The notes under the pieces are model-generated. The model was not told where the DNA came from, did not search any database, and worked only from the letters and a program-made list of their open reading frames with translations. A DNA stretch of 64,000 bases from Oscheius sp. JU75 (lineage: Eukaryota > Nematoda > Chromadorea > Rhabditida > Rhabditidae). Below are positions 14,180-25,714 of this stretch, in pieces (the stretch's first letter is position 1; every line of letters begins with the position of its first letter). The translations under genes and the position numbers were made by a program. The stretch lies in the NCBI GenBank assembly GCA_037178855.1, contig JASJZC010000005.1, positions 8,432,001-8,496,000 of the forward strand, written 5' to 3'.

Positions 14180-14815
14180 TTGAAGGTCGAAATATTCGGA
14201 TATTCTCTTTCCTCTGTTCACAATCCCCACAAAAAGATCGTCTTTCTGTGCTTGATAAGGTATTTATCCTCTCAGAAGTTCAGTCTACACATATCGCCTT
14301 CAAATGTTTCCTCTCTTCTTGATTCCCACTAAAGATCATTTCTCTATCCTCCATAAGGTATTTTTCTTCGATGTTACTTAGCAGTTTTATTTTCAACTAA
14401 ATATAGTTCAGCTTCTAAGGTTGAGAAGAGCTTGTAAAGTTGCTGACAGATTGGTTGATGAGCATCCACACACATTGATGCCCACTGTGATGACGATCGA
14501 TAGATATTTGAGAAAGACAGAAGGAAGAAAGAAGAGACAAAAGAATCCGATGGGATGGAAAAACCCGGGACATTGTTTTTTGGGAAAAGATGGGTTTTTC
14601 TTCTATTGGGCGAGAAATATTAACATTTCAGATTCTCAGCATTGACAGAAGGCATCGTATTTTTGGACCTGGACAATTTCACGTCTGTGAGGATCCAACT
14701 CGTGAGCTACAAAGTGCCTAATACACTAAGTTTGTGGCGGTGACCAATTTTTCCCACAACAGCATATCGAAACCCGCGAAGGGGCCTCAGCATGCGTCGG
14801 CAAATGAAGCTTCAT
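14180..14815 (+). other. Uncertain gene: duplicated exon plus conserved-looking exons
   Basis: Several spliceable open stretches lie together. Two tandem similar exons end at 14259 (PQKDRLSVLDK) and 14357 (PTKDHFSILHK), both followed by GTATTT. An exon from 14412 reads LLRLRRACKVADRLV..., then basic RKKRQKNP and WKNPGHC. After a 46-nt intron ending at 14629 a frame reads GIVFLDLDNFTSV, and after another short intron (acceptor near 14763) ISKPAKGPQHASANEA then a stop. FLDLDN faintly recalls the acidic start of NYN-type nuclease domains, but this is weak. The start codon and full exon chain are not resolved, so it may be a real gene with small exons or a decaying one. Confidence 0.35.
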
Positions 14816-14899
14816 TGTAGAATTTTTCAATGGAATGGTCGTACTTTTCTCAAAGCTTGTGATCTCTTTTTGTACCAAAAATTGCTTCATGCGGCAGCA

Positions 14900-16028
14900 T
14901 TCATATACTAGGGTGATGCTTGGAAACATTTCCACTCATTCCCAAGGTGCGAATTCTCCTATTATGATTTGCTCTCCTATTAAACATATGAGGTACACTA
15001 CATTAATCCATTTATTTCTACGGCGGGACCCATTTGTTTCGGTTTTGCACGCTAAGATTTAATACGCAGTCAAGTTTTGGACCCTGAATTTCCTTTAAGC
15101 TTTTTTTTTCTTTTCCATTGCTCCAAAATGCAAATTTGGAACATAAAATAAATCGTCCCCGATCTGCGTGTGCTCCACAGATTTCAATCCGCAGATATAT
15201 ATTACAACAGTGAGGGTATTAGTTTTGATATACAAGAGCAGTTTGATTGTTACATCAAGGTACATGTTTGATTCCTATTTTGCTCAGCATCTTGCGGCAT
15301 GCGGCACTGGGTGTCTTGAAAGACTAAATGTGACGCTACAACTTACAGTTTTCGACGAGCAACTACCGAGTGGATTGGCAACAAAACATTACACTCACTC
15401 ACGATGAGGGTAGGAAATCAAATATCTACTTTCTTCCTTTCAATTTGGAGAAAAATATATCCTGCTTCTAGCATGCGCAGTGAGCAGAAAATTGAGAGTC
15501 ATTCCATCGGGATTAGACAGCCTAATTCTTGAGATTCTGACAGAAAATCAGATGTGGACGAAACTTCTAAAACTTTAAAGCGGGTTTCCTACGATTTTTC
15601 CTGTTTATAAATACTTCGTACAGATCCTTCTGGTTATTTTCCCATCTTTACCGAAGGTTTTGAGCAGATTGTCCTGTGTTACCCATTATTCTGATCGTCA
15701 ACGTCTGTAGTTTTAAACATTTTTTAGTTAGCCTGTCATTTGACTAGTTTCTAGCTGTACTACTTTAGCACAAATAATGCGACATTTAGGTTTGGATTTT
15801 CACACAACTGCGGTGACAAGATCGTTAAGCCACTGAAGATGGCAATGGGCACAGATGGCGCTTGAATCAGAAACATTTATCAAGGATGGCTGTTAAGTTC
15901 TTTCATTTATAAATCTTGTAGCTACAGAACGTTATATAAACTTTTATTAGAGAAGTTGGGGAACAAATTTTGTTGAAAGACATAAAAGGAGTTGCACTTT
16001 TTCTTGAAATGAATGAACCCAGGACAAT
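14900..16028. other. Intergenic, no gene recognised
   Basis: AT-rich sequence with scattered short frames. A frame around 15250-15405 could be a relic of the unclear gene at 14.2-14.8 kb, but I cannot link it by splice sites. The right edge is the 3' flank of the minus-strand mutase gene. Confidence 0.4.
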
Positions 16029-18062
16029 TTATCCTTGCTTGGTGTCAACGACTCCAGTTTTGTAGAGCTTCTCCGGCTCGTTAAGAACTACCCGATCGAT
16101 GAACTCCTTGCCCTGGATAAAGCAATGATCCTGGTTCGATGCCTCGTACTTCCAGCCACCGAAACGTCCACGGGAAAAGATAGAGTGCTTCTCAAGCTCA
16201 CGGTGAGCACGAGCCAGTTCGGGATCTCTCTGAAAGTTGATAGGTTTTAGAAAGTCATAGATGCGGGACACGCTCCTGTTAAAATTGTTTCCAAGTTGTC
16301 AAATATTTTTAAAAAAGTTAAAAACTTACGCTGGGAGTAGGAATTGGGTATCCGTAATGAAGAGTAGTTGAATAGACGCTCTCGATGGCCTCTCTCTTGA
16401 TCATGCTCTTCAGAATGAGACCATCAACAGCCTGCTTAACGATTTCCTCTTCCGTGACGGGATCGTCGATCGGTCTGGCGCATTCGCACATCACTGACCA
16501 GTACTTCTCACCATCAGGGGTGACCCAAACATGCGAAGTTTCCATAAAACAATACTGAAAATTACCTCTCCGTATCTGGAAAGAATGGTGACGCGGAAGA
16601 AGGGCACATTGGGATCGGGAAAGTAGAGCCAAGTGAACTTTTCAAGGAATTCAGTCATGGGCTTGCGAAGACCAACTCCGACAATAAACACCTAGAATAA
16701 TGTTCTCATTTAAAGACATATGAAGCCATACCTTATTGTGAAGGATATCAAGTTCCCTCGTGATCTTGGTCTCATTGACCAAGATGTCAATGGGAGCGGC
16801 GTTCAGAAGAATGTCGTAGCTAAGCTCCTTGACCTCATCAGTTTCCTTAACGACGTATTTCAGTTTTTTTTCTTGGGGAACTATCTCAGTGACCTAAAAA
16901 CTTCGGTTTTAAAAGAAAGAAAAGATAAAACCTTGGAGTTGAACTTGAACCAGTTGTTAGGGAGCTTCTTGGCCATGGAGTTCCAGACATTACCAGTTCC
17001 TCCGTACTTGGGAAAGGTGAAGTAGCTGTTGGGTCCCCAGCCAAAGTCTGCGTTCTGAAAGTGTGACATGAAGAACAGTAAAACAAAAAGACAAAGTGAA
17101 AAATAGATCTAAGCTCACAGCCAAAGTTTCAGGGTCCATAGAGCAGAGCTCCTCCAGTTTCTCCTGAGGCAGCTTAGCCACACGGGTTCCAACCCAGTTG
17201 GGAGACATCTTCAGGGGTTCAACGGTCCAGACCTGAAATGTTTTAGTTCTATTTTTGCCGACTCTCCCGCACCTTCTTGGTGTAGGGCTTGAAGAAGTGC
17301 TCCAAGATAGTAGGTCCGAAATGCTTCAGGACCCAGTCCTCGAAGTTGTCCGGATTGCCTTCAGGCTCCTTTTCATATCGTTCTTTCAGATCCTTCAGAC
17401 AGGAGTTCTTGATGTCCTCGGGAAAGAGAGGAACGGCGAATTGGGCGGGGTAGGGAACAAGATGGATTCCTTTCTCTCCAAAAACGGTGTTCATATCGAC
17501 CATACAGTTGCGAGCCAGACTGTTCCATTCGTCAACGGCCCACTTGGTGGCTTTTTCGTAGTAGGGGTAGTTGTGGTTGAAGGTGATGTGACCACCCATG
17601 TCCCAGAGGAAACCTTTCTCATCCTTGACAGTGCAGGAGAGACCACCGGCGAAGGCTTCCTGAAAAGAGTCTGGGTGAAACGAGATGAACCGCCTTTAAC
17701 GTTTGAGCTGCTAAGGCTTAAGGTGCTCGAAAGTAAAGATCCGATAGTTTAGTCAGTTAAACAACTGTTGCGGCAACTTGAAATCAGTTGTACTGACATG
17801 GAAATATTGCCAACTATTGAAGACACTCTGATACAAGAGGCTTGCGTCCGAAAAGCTATTTTCTCCATGAAAACAGGTTTAGCTATAGGATAGTTATAGG
17901 ATACTGCAGGGGGAAAGCCTGGAATAAAAGATGAGTTACCTGCTCAAGAATTATCATTTCCACGTCCTCAGCCAACCCATTCTTCTCATTGTGGAGCTCA
18001 TGAAGACGATAAGCGGCACCCAAACCCGTTGGAGCGGCTCCGATACACACAATCCTGACCAT
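16029..18062 (-). CDS. glf-1: UDP-galactopyranose mutase
   Basis: Eight exons on the minus strand (17940-18062, 17273-17659, 17119-17232, 16932-17054, 16732-16893, 16566-16691, about 16330-16524, 16029-16229) give about 476 residues, typical of eukaryotic UGM. The N-terminus has the Rossmann FAD motif (GAAPTGLGAAYRL) and an acidic strand end (IILEQ). Family motifs follow: MGGHITFNHNYPYY, the FAD-binding stretch around GRFGGWKYE, and NQDHCF near the C-terminus. The enzyme is a cytosolic flavoprotein converting UDP-galactopyranose to UDP-galactofuranose; in C. elegans glf-1 supports surface glycans and cuticle integrity. All junctions are canonical except between exons 6 and 7. There the conserved register (SRYGE then VTPDGEKYW) needs a 41-nt intron ending in TTTGG instead of AG; a 59-nt GT-AG alternative would drop six residues. 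Confidence 0.92.
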
Positions 18063-19188
18063 TCCCTAAATTCAGTCGGTTAGATTAAAACGTAGAGATT
18101 AGACGAAAAGAAAGATTTCTGCGGTTGTGAACGATAGCGAAAGTGCAAAGGCTGGATCTCGGGATGATAGCAGGGTGGAAGAAATCGAGAGGGGCGCCGG
18201 CGTCTGACCCAGAAACACACAAGTCGGGGGATAGTGAGAGAGACACCGAATACGTCGCCATCCTAAGAGATATTGCCCAAAGCTGAAACAAAGAGAAGAG
18301 AAAGTGAGAAGCTGGAAGGGAGTTTGTGGATAGAGAAAAGAGAGACCGAAGGGCAGGATGGGCGTCACTCGGGATAGAGATATCTATCTTCGAAGAAAGA
18401 GAGGCGGTTTTGAGACAGAGGGATTAAGAACAGACTCTTCCATAATATTGTAGCGTATTTACAAGTAACGGTCATTGCCGGCCTATTGAGAGTTCTGCAA
18501 CCTCCCGTGTCCCACCACTCACATTCATGAGAAAGCCAAACATAGAGGGAAGCAAAACCATGTAGAAGTTTAAACGATCGAAAGATACCCTCGGCAAAGA
18601 TTCGTATGACGCTTGAATTGCCTCTTATCTGCACATGCAATCATTCAACGATAGTCTGGATCAGATTCTGTACAAGTTGGAAGGGTGAAACTGGTTTTAC
18701 TGCTAGAGCTTCTTCCATCCTTATTAGCCTCTGCTCTAAATATTGATCTCTACATATAGATCAGTTCAGTGTTTCTGGTTGAAGCTTCAGATCTGGTAGG
18801 GCTTTTTAAAAAGCGATTGCTTGCAAGCGAAGTATGACTTCTTGAGAATGCTTAGGAATAATCGCTGGAAAACTGGACTTTACTTTTTTGAGCACTGACA
18901 AGATGTTAACGCCAAACAATAGGAAAGTATTAAAAGTCGGTACCATACCCTTTGTCATCCCATTGGTCAGTTTTGAGCGGCTGGCTAACCTTGATTGGCA
19001 AGAAAGACCTGAGTGTGTCTTGTGCTCGACTGGCTTTGAAGTCCCATTCTTCCGATCATTATTAAAAGATCTTGGATTTGAACAAACAGTTTATGTTGCA
19101 GGGCACACGCTTTATTCAAAGAGCAGAGAGCTGAGGAAACAACGAAAGTGAGAACAAGCAACCAAGGCACAAAATATTACAAAAGAAT
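18063..19188. other. Intergenic, no gene recognised
   Basis: Lies between the start of the mutase gene and the end of the acidic precursor gene, both on the minus strand. No spliceable coding series was seen. A plus-strand open frame at 18888-19151 lacks any family feature or splice context and is left out. Confidence 0.45.
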
Positions 19189-20466
19189 CTAGACGGAAGC
19201 GATGATGGCTGCCGGAGGTTGCTCTTCCGCTGCTTGTCCAGCCCTGCTATTGCCCTTGTTTTTGTTAATGAGACGGTTGCGATGACTGCTGCCAGCCTTG
19301 TTAACGCGTTTTACGCGTGTGGGGACTGCAATCCAGCGAGTATTACTAAATCAGTCACCTACTACCTACAGACTGTACATGCTCGTGTTGAGACATGTCA
19401 TAGGGATGGGTTGGAGGTGTGTCCACTTCCGGATCATCCACCTCGTGGTGCTGAAAATGTTCAATTGCAAAATCTTTCTGGTATCCCACATGATTCCTTT
19501 TCTTTCTCTCAGCATTCTCCTTATCCTCGCTATCTCCAAGATACTCTAGACCGTCGAAACTTCCGTCCGAGTCCTCATCATCGGGGAGAGCCTGAAAATC
19601 GGGACCATCAGATAACGGGCAGCAGACGGATAGAAAGATAGTAAAATTACGGTCAATCGGATTTAGAGTAGAGATTATATCGGGTGGCGGAGTGTGGAAA
19701 CGCTTTGTGAGAAATATCTGGGGATCGTCGGTCTAGCGTACGCAATTGTTTTAATGTGACCGCATTTGGTTGGAAAAAGGATCTTCCAGCGGGTTCTAAT
19801 GTCCTAATAAAGTCAGATTACAAAACTGGAAGGCATTCTACTCGATTTTCGGATACTTCCTTTTATAAAGTACTTTCAACAATGTCTGGATTAACTCACC
19901 TCTATATTGGCAGCTCTTGTTCTCACTTCGTGTTCATGATCATGGTTTGCTGCGTCGTGAGTCGCCCTCTTGTGAGCCACTAAACTTCATTTTACACTGT
20001 CTAGAAATACACTTGCCATGATCAGCAGACAACAGTTCCAGCTTGTCCTCCTCACTGCTCTTGTCCGATCTCTTTTTTCTCGGCCCAACAGTGTGGTTTC
20101 GTCTGTTGTGGGTACGATGAAGCGAACCGCCTCCGCCTCGCTTCTCTGCAGTTAGTTCGTCTTCCTCCAACATTTCTACCCCTTCTCCCTCCTCTTCGTC
20201 TTGTATCTCCGGATCCGGCCCTCCCAGAAAGTTTTCCTTGTTCATAGCAGTCTCCCCGTCGTCTCTCTTCTCCTCGGCATCCATTTCGTGAACAGCAGGA
20301 TGTGTTCCGCCTTGTAGAGCTGAATTCTGATCACTGTGGTCGTTATCTAAACTTCCAATACCTTGGAAACTCTAAGAAAAATACCATTTTGAAGCGGGGA
20401 CGTCGGCTTACTGGCAACATCTCCCCACAATAAGATGATTGTTAGGAAGAACGCTGTTTCTCTCAT
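19189..20466 (-). CDS. Predicted secreted acidic proprotein with dibasic cleavage sites
   Basis: Five exons (20412-20466, 20011-20361, 19900-19979, about 19366-19591, 19189-19325) join to about 282 residues. Exon 1 supplies a plausible signal peptide (MRETAFFLTIILLWGDVAS). The rest is hydrophilic, rich in Glu, Asp, His and Gly, with no membrane span and almost no Cys. It is punctuated by processing-type sites: EKR before GGGGSLHR, HNRR, RKKR before SDK, HKR before ATHD, RKKR before NHVGYQ and RVKR before VNKAG. That pattern is what subtilisin-like convertases cut, so the protein resembles a neuropeptide-like or other secreted precursor. No known peptide family (FMRFamide or insulin-like) is evident and no clear C-terminal amidation Gly precedes the sites. 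Weak points: the 31-nt intron 2, alternative donors in exon 4, and a choice of acceptor at 20361 versus 20371 that sets whether the signal peptide is in frame. If exon 1 is wrong, translation from Met at 20284 gives an intracellular acidic protein. Confidence 0.6.
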
Positions 20467-21159
20467 CAAGAAACTGAATACTGAAAGTGAACAGTGAAAA
20501 TTTAGCAAAGGAAGATGAGTGTTCCCGAGAGAGGTTACGGGATGTCACCCCAACATCTATTATCAAAACTGGATAGTTGGGGCAGCCGTTATTATCCTCG
20601 ACAATTATCTCGGTCATTGCGCCAAGTTGTCAATCCTGGGGATAGGCGATCATAGAGGAAAAAAGTTGGGAATTGTGGGAAAAACATCTATTGTTATGAT
20701 GAGGGACATTTTTTTTTAACTTCGGAACAGTAGAATGCTCCAATTTGTGCCGTAAATAGATAGATATTTAGTGAGGATTGGTGACGAATCCAAAGTTTGC
20801 ACATTTAGGAATGTCGCTCTCCGCTTGAACCCGCATTTTGCAGCAAAAATAATCAGTTATCATTCAAAAAATTAATGATTCTAATGCAACTGGTATCATA
20901 CTCTACAAAATATGGCACCACGATCAGTGATCACAGTCACAAGTCAATCACCCATATCGGCTTCAAAAACCACTTAAACTGTCACTGTTATGACATCACG
21001 AACGGTAATAGTCAATTGAGTCGTTTCATCGGCATTTAAAAAAGAGGAGTCAGATTCATTCTTTTAGCTATACTACTTTTCTTCAGAGTCTGCTCTGGAT
21101 TAGTATAGCAATTTCCTGTAAGGTCTACGTGTCTAAAACAGGAGTTTCTAAAGCAAGTT
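20467..21159. other. Intergenic, no gene recognised
   Basis: AT-rich. Includes the likely promoter of the acidic precursor gene. A minus-strand frame starting at 20617 (MTEIIVEDNNG...) might be an alternative upstream exon but its phase does not fit. Confidence 0.4.
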
Positions 21160-21771
21160 TAGCAAGCACCTGCGCCTTTAACAAAGCAGCTGAAAGTTAA
21201 TCTTAGGCATACAGTAAACAGAGTAAGACACGAAGAAAAATGTTTATATGAAAAGTTGAGTACTAATGAAAAGATTCGTATAGTATTCCCAAACAATCCT
21301 CTAAAGGAATGGACAATCGAGTTTGTTCTAGTGTATCCGGTCAATGTGAAAATGAAGACACAGAAAAAGAACAACGAAAGCAAAATAGCTGGAACAGAAA
21401 AGCCCAGAGTGGTGCTCAGGTTTCTCTCAATTCGAAGATTGGCCCGTTTTGCATGACTCTGTGAAACATGTATGCTCCCATAATAATGGTGAGGATGCAA
21501 AGCAAAATATCAAGGGATTATCTAAAATCAAACTGTAGCTAACATTAAAACAAAATCACATAAGGCCATCGGTGCTCGGCACCAGTAAAAATGAAAACTG
21601 GAATCTTCGGCACTAGAAAACTGTATTGTGCTTCACCGTATGTAAATACTAGAAGGTGAGGAAGAAGTAGTAAAGAACCAAAGTTGACTAGATGAGAGGT
21701 AATAGACCATGGCGGGGGCAGTTTGTCAGAATTATGTATTCGATATTGTCTGTGTCATTTGAGAGAGACAT
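21160..21771 (-). pseudogene. Probable serpentine receptor pseudogene
   Basis: From a Met at 21771 the frame reads MSLSNDTDNIEYIILTNC, an N-glycosylatable start typical of nematode chemoreceptors, then stops. Further down come hydrophobic stretches (LDILLCILTIIMGAY; VPAILLSLFFFCVFIF) and an intracellular-loop-like KRANLRIERNLSTTL. The hydrophobic pieces lie in different frames with stops between and cannot all be joined by plausible introns. The best reading is a decayed seven-pass receptor fragment; the family cannot be fixed. Confidence 0.35.
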
Positions 21772-21941
21772 GTTGGCTGATAAGCTCTGTGCCAGGAGGA
21801 ATGGAAGTAGCTGTCAGGTAACTTTGACTCGTTTCAGTCTGCAGAGGATTCTTTCAGTTTGGATAGTAGAGCGATAAATGTCCGATATCTGAAGCACCTG
21901 CGCGCATAATCAAACCGTACTTTGTCGGCTCTTGAGACGCA

Positions 21942-23240
21942 ATGAGACAGCCTAACCTCACGAATCCGTGGTACGACCACAAATCGTTTATCCTTCTCGG
22001 TCCTCCTTTGAAGGTTAGTAATCCTAATAGTTTGAAAGTCGAAAGCATTTGAGATTTCCGGAGTATTAATGCTACTGTTGACGGCTCTTGCTATCTACTT
22101 ACAAACATACCACGCTCCTAAATATCTGTCCCCTATTTACAAGAGACTAATAGTTTTGCATTGTACTTTGTGAGTGATAGCTGTTCTCTCTGCAATGTGT
22201 GTTTAGACTTGCAATCACAGCTACTTACATGATATGGTCTCTACATCCACGTTTTTGTTCCCTTATGTAGCTTTCCGTGGTGTTGGTCCTTTGATGGACT
22301 GGGGGATTCCTCAAATTGTGCTATTTCACGGAAATATGGTGCTCTTTTTCGGTACAGTCAAAACTACAAAAGCGCGTCTGTATTTGACCTTGTTTGAATA
22401 TTCGTTTGTGAATGCGCTTGATTGTTGTCAAGAAACATCATTATCAATTAGAAGCCTAAAGACATGGTTGTTTTTTATTTCTTTCTGCTGGACTTTAAGT
22501 AGTAATAGCTAGATTTATCAGAATTCCAAACTAACAGAAATGTTGTAGCTAACTTCTCAGCAGTAGGAGCCTTGTTCTACTACAAATTGGATTCTTTACT
22601 TCCGCCCGAAAATTTCTTAAACAAAAAATGGATTCGATATGCAATCTACGGAATCACGTATCCGATAGTTGGAACTGTTACAATTCCTACAATTTATATT
22701 GTTACAAAGTAAGATCAGAAAAGCGTCCAACAAAAGTTATTCGCAAAGTATCACGTTGTTTATCCTGATATTATATTCATTGACTCTGTCTGTATCCAAA
22801 TCGGTTCAGCAAACCCGGCATCGTATGCTGCGTTAGCTTTGCTTGCAGCCATTTCGAGCTACGCATCTTTCATTATCTTCTACTCGTGGATTGCTATTGC
22901 TATCCACAGAATCTTGAAGGAAAATGTTTCCCAGATGTCAAGAAATGCCAAGAGACAACACTTGGAGGTCATGACGGCTCTGGGCAGCATGGCAATATCT
23001 ATCGCATCTATAATTTTCGTCTCTGTGGGCACAATCGTTGCTCTCATAATCACAGAAAGTTGGAGAGCTGACATCGGTGACTATGCGGTATTTTACCTGG
23101 CTATAGGAATAGACGTGGCTGTTTTCTTCTTAATTATCACTTACCGACCATACAGAAAAGTTATTTTTAACGGCATGAAAAGAGTCTTGCTCAGAAGCCA
23201 ACAAGTTTCTCAAATTGCTATTGTCGTTGAACCGAGATAA
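21942..23240 (+). pseudogene. Srh-like chemoreceptor, frameshifted
   Basis: Exons from about 21942-22015 (MRQPNLTNPWYDHKS...), 22045-22168, 22206-22350, 22547-22709 and 22809-23240 encode successive membrane spans of a nematode seven-pass chemoreceptor, ending in the span with FLIITYRPYRKVI and stop at 23240. The PYR motif after TM7 is characteristic of the Srh/Str superfamily. These receptors sit in sensory cilia and signal through G proteins. The exon at 22206-22350 switches frame inside the third span: LAITATYMIWSLHP continues as TFLFPYVAF only if one base is missing in the sequence. The alignment with the related fragment at 25715 (LATATGHIIWLSTP then IVLLPYIAY) supports this. Either a recent pseudogene or a sequencing error. 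Confidence 0.65.
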
Positions 23241-23578
23241 AGGTTTGAGTCACCAATTCTCATCCGTATCATCTCGACGACGCGGCGATACGGCAATGTC
23301 TAAATGTTTTCAATTGAATGACACCTGGTTCTTGTGTGATGAAAAGGAGTACACGTGGAAATAAATCAAACTATTATATTCATATCAGCAATGCTAAAAA
23401 TAATTCAGGAACTCGCTCATTACTATGAATTCATCAATTCCAACGAGGAAATTTTCTGCACTTTCAGTTGCGTGAGACAGTCCCTTTCTTCTTTCAACGA
23501 GTTCACGAAGAAAATTGACTCAAACGAGCACATTAATTCGTAGACATCAGTTTCTCTTACCTCAACCGTTCTTTCTGA

Positions 23579-25152
23579 ATGCACCACTTGATCCGGCTGG
23601 CCTGTTTCATCATTCCTCCACTCTCTGACCTAGCGTCCATTATGTTCGTCTACGTGGTTTTGGTCAAATCTCCCAAAACCATCAAGAACATTAGGCCATT
23701 ATTGGCCAAAATGGCTGTAGGAGGGAAACAAGCCAAATCCTATAATTTTCAGATAATGGATACGTTTATTGTCCACTGCATATGTCTAGGTCTACTTCCC
23801 GACTTCTACTTTCCAATGGTTTTGATCAAAATGAATGGCTTCTTTCAAAATTTTGGGAAGTGGTCAGGTCATGTGGCTGTAAGTTCAGTGTTCTACTGGG
23901 AAAAAAGTAAAATTCAGTACATTGTAACTTTCGGAACATTTGGATCCTCTGTGAGTGCTGTGGGACAGGTCGCAATTGTGAGAATGGCTATTGCTTACAA
24001 GGTCAACTGGATACTGAAGCTGATGTCTGGAGCCAAGTAAATCGTTGCCCCGGGGAAAAGAAAATTGAATAGAATCGTGTTATCGAGTTTAATCTGACAA
24101 TTGGAATCAAATTTAGGTGGAAAACAATCTATGTAATCTTCTTAGAGAATATTATTCCTGTGTACTTTGTAGTGCTCTTCTGCTCTCAAGGGGCCAATTC
24201 TAAAGCATAGATCCAAAATCAACTGAAAACCATAAGAGACTTGTGAAACATAAATTAAAGACAGAAACGACGATCACTCGTGGCACTTTAACACCCAAAT
24301 CGACTAAAAGCTGTTCTCTTTCTGCGCGTCTAGTTTTTTTTTGCATGCTATGAATGCATGAATCTTACTTTAAATTAGTCTTCGGGTAAATTACAATTCC
24401 AGATTTATTGTCAACGAAGTATTCATGCTCCTATTTATAGTGATCTTAATGATCGTCGATGCATATCTTGTTATACGACCTATTAGTGTAAGTCTACATA
24501 CGCTCTTTTTGATTGCAAGCGATTAAGATGGCTCCCGGATTGGCTAAGATAGACAATGCAACTGCTATATTGAGCACACTTACGTTGACCAAAAACGAAT
24601 GGATTCTGGTTGACAGTCACTCAATTGAAGATCGTCTAACAGGTAGAATTACAATTTGTACTGAAAAATTCTGTGTTCAAGTGTCTTTGACGTGTTGTTT
24701 TCTCATAATCTACAGCATATTTATTTACATCCTGACATTTTTGACCCACAGGAAAATTTTCAAAGATGCTGCCAGCATGTCAAGAGATAATCGTCAACTG
24801 CAGCGAAGTTTGAGTATTTTGCTGGTTTCTCATGTGAGTTATAAGCTTGGTCCATCTGTACTTAATCAACTTTCAAACTACACTGCCACTTGTTTCCGCT
24901 GTAATTCCATTCATTCTGTTTTCGTTAATGATTGTCATCTCTTCGAATGTTCGCGAAAGTGCGGATGTTATCAACCAGTACATCATCTACGCCGTCATTG
25001 CTCCGTTAATATTCTACCCGTTATTCAACAGTCTCTTGACAATGACTTTGATAGCACCATATAGGAGATTCATAAGTGAGAAAGTATCGGCTGTTTTGAG
25101 GATAAGACAGCCCAGAAGCTCCCCAGAACAAAGTGTTGTTGCTAGTCGATGA
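23579..25152 (+). pseudogene. Srh-like chemoreceptor, structure uncertain, probably broken
   Basis: TM1 to TM4 are visible in 23579-23720, 23758-23879, 23914-24038 and 24117-24170 (AKWKTIYVIFLENIIPVYF), with short introns. The second half lies in 24513-24840 (loop NATAILSTLTLTKNEW, TM5 CFLIIYSIFIYILTF) and 24895-25152 (TM6-TM7, LPLVSAVIPFILFSLMIV, then LIAPYRRFISEK and stop). Between QRSLSILL and TTLPLVSAV no canonical intron restores the frame: the expected acceptor reads TTTCAA rather than TTTCAG (24886-24891). A further hydrophobic stretch at 24405-24480 has no clear place. It looks like a receptor that has recently lost a splice site, or two merged remnants. Confidence 0.5.
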
Positions 25153-25290
25153 ATGAAGATTTTGAATACATTCTTCAGGAAAAAAAGACAGGCTCCGCAG
25201 AGTTAACGGTAAGATTCAGCTTAATGATGTTCCTGTTCATGCTAACAAATAGAGGGCACTTACTTCTCTTGCTGTTTTCCATTGCATTCC

Positions 25291-25476
25291 ATGAACGTGA
25301 CCAACCCTTACTACAGTAACGATCCCTTCTTACCTAATATTCCACTCAAAATCGTTGCACTCCTATCAATGCTCATCACAGGTCTTCATTTTTACTTGTT
25401 CGAGCTCAAATCTCCACAGCTGACAAAGGGTTTTCGAAACCTCTTAATATGTCACGACGTGATGTACTTTTCTTGA
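25291..25476 (+). pseudogene. Chemoreceptor N-terminal fragment
   Basis: Reads MNVTNPYYSNDPFLPNIPLK followed by one hydrophobic span (IVALLSMLITGLHFYLF) and a stop. The start matches the N-termini of the neighbouring receptors at 21942 (NLTNPWY) and 25715 (NFTNSYF), so it is a tandem copy. No continuation with TM2-TM7 is found in the next 240 bases. Confidence 0.55.
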
Positions 25477-25714
25477 AACATTTCTTTTCCAGAAATGGTA
25501 TGCTTGCTCTGCACGTAGCATTCTTCTGTAACCATCAAGCCATCCTCACGAGCTAAAATTGATCGTTAGCGAATATGCCTACTTGTTCGAAACCTCTGTA
25601 TGGTACACGTTGCTACTTTTTAGTTTTTCCATTTCCTCTATCGTCAACTGTCGCTAAAACATCTGTTGGTATAAAAATTATGACAAAACTGACCGGCGTC
25701 TGTTTGTTTCTGCT

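Noticed and set aside
16231-16273. Extra mutase coding frame VSRIYDFLKPINF upstream of exon 8
   Set aside because: It is intron: the acceptor CTTTCAG just before RDPELARAH keeps phase and matches the conserved C-terminus.
18888-19151. 87-codon plus-strand open frame
   Set aside because: No features and it lies between two minus-strand genes; treated as chance.
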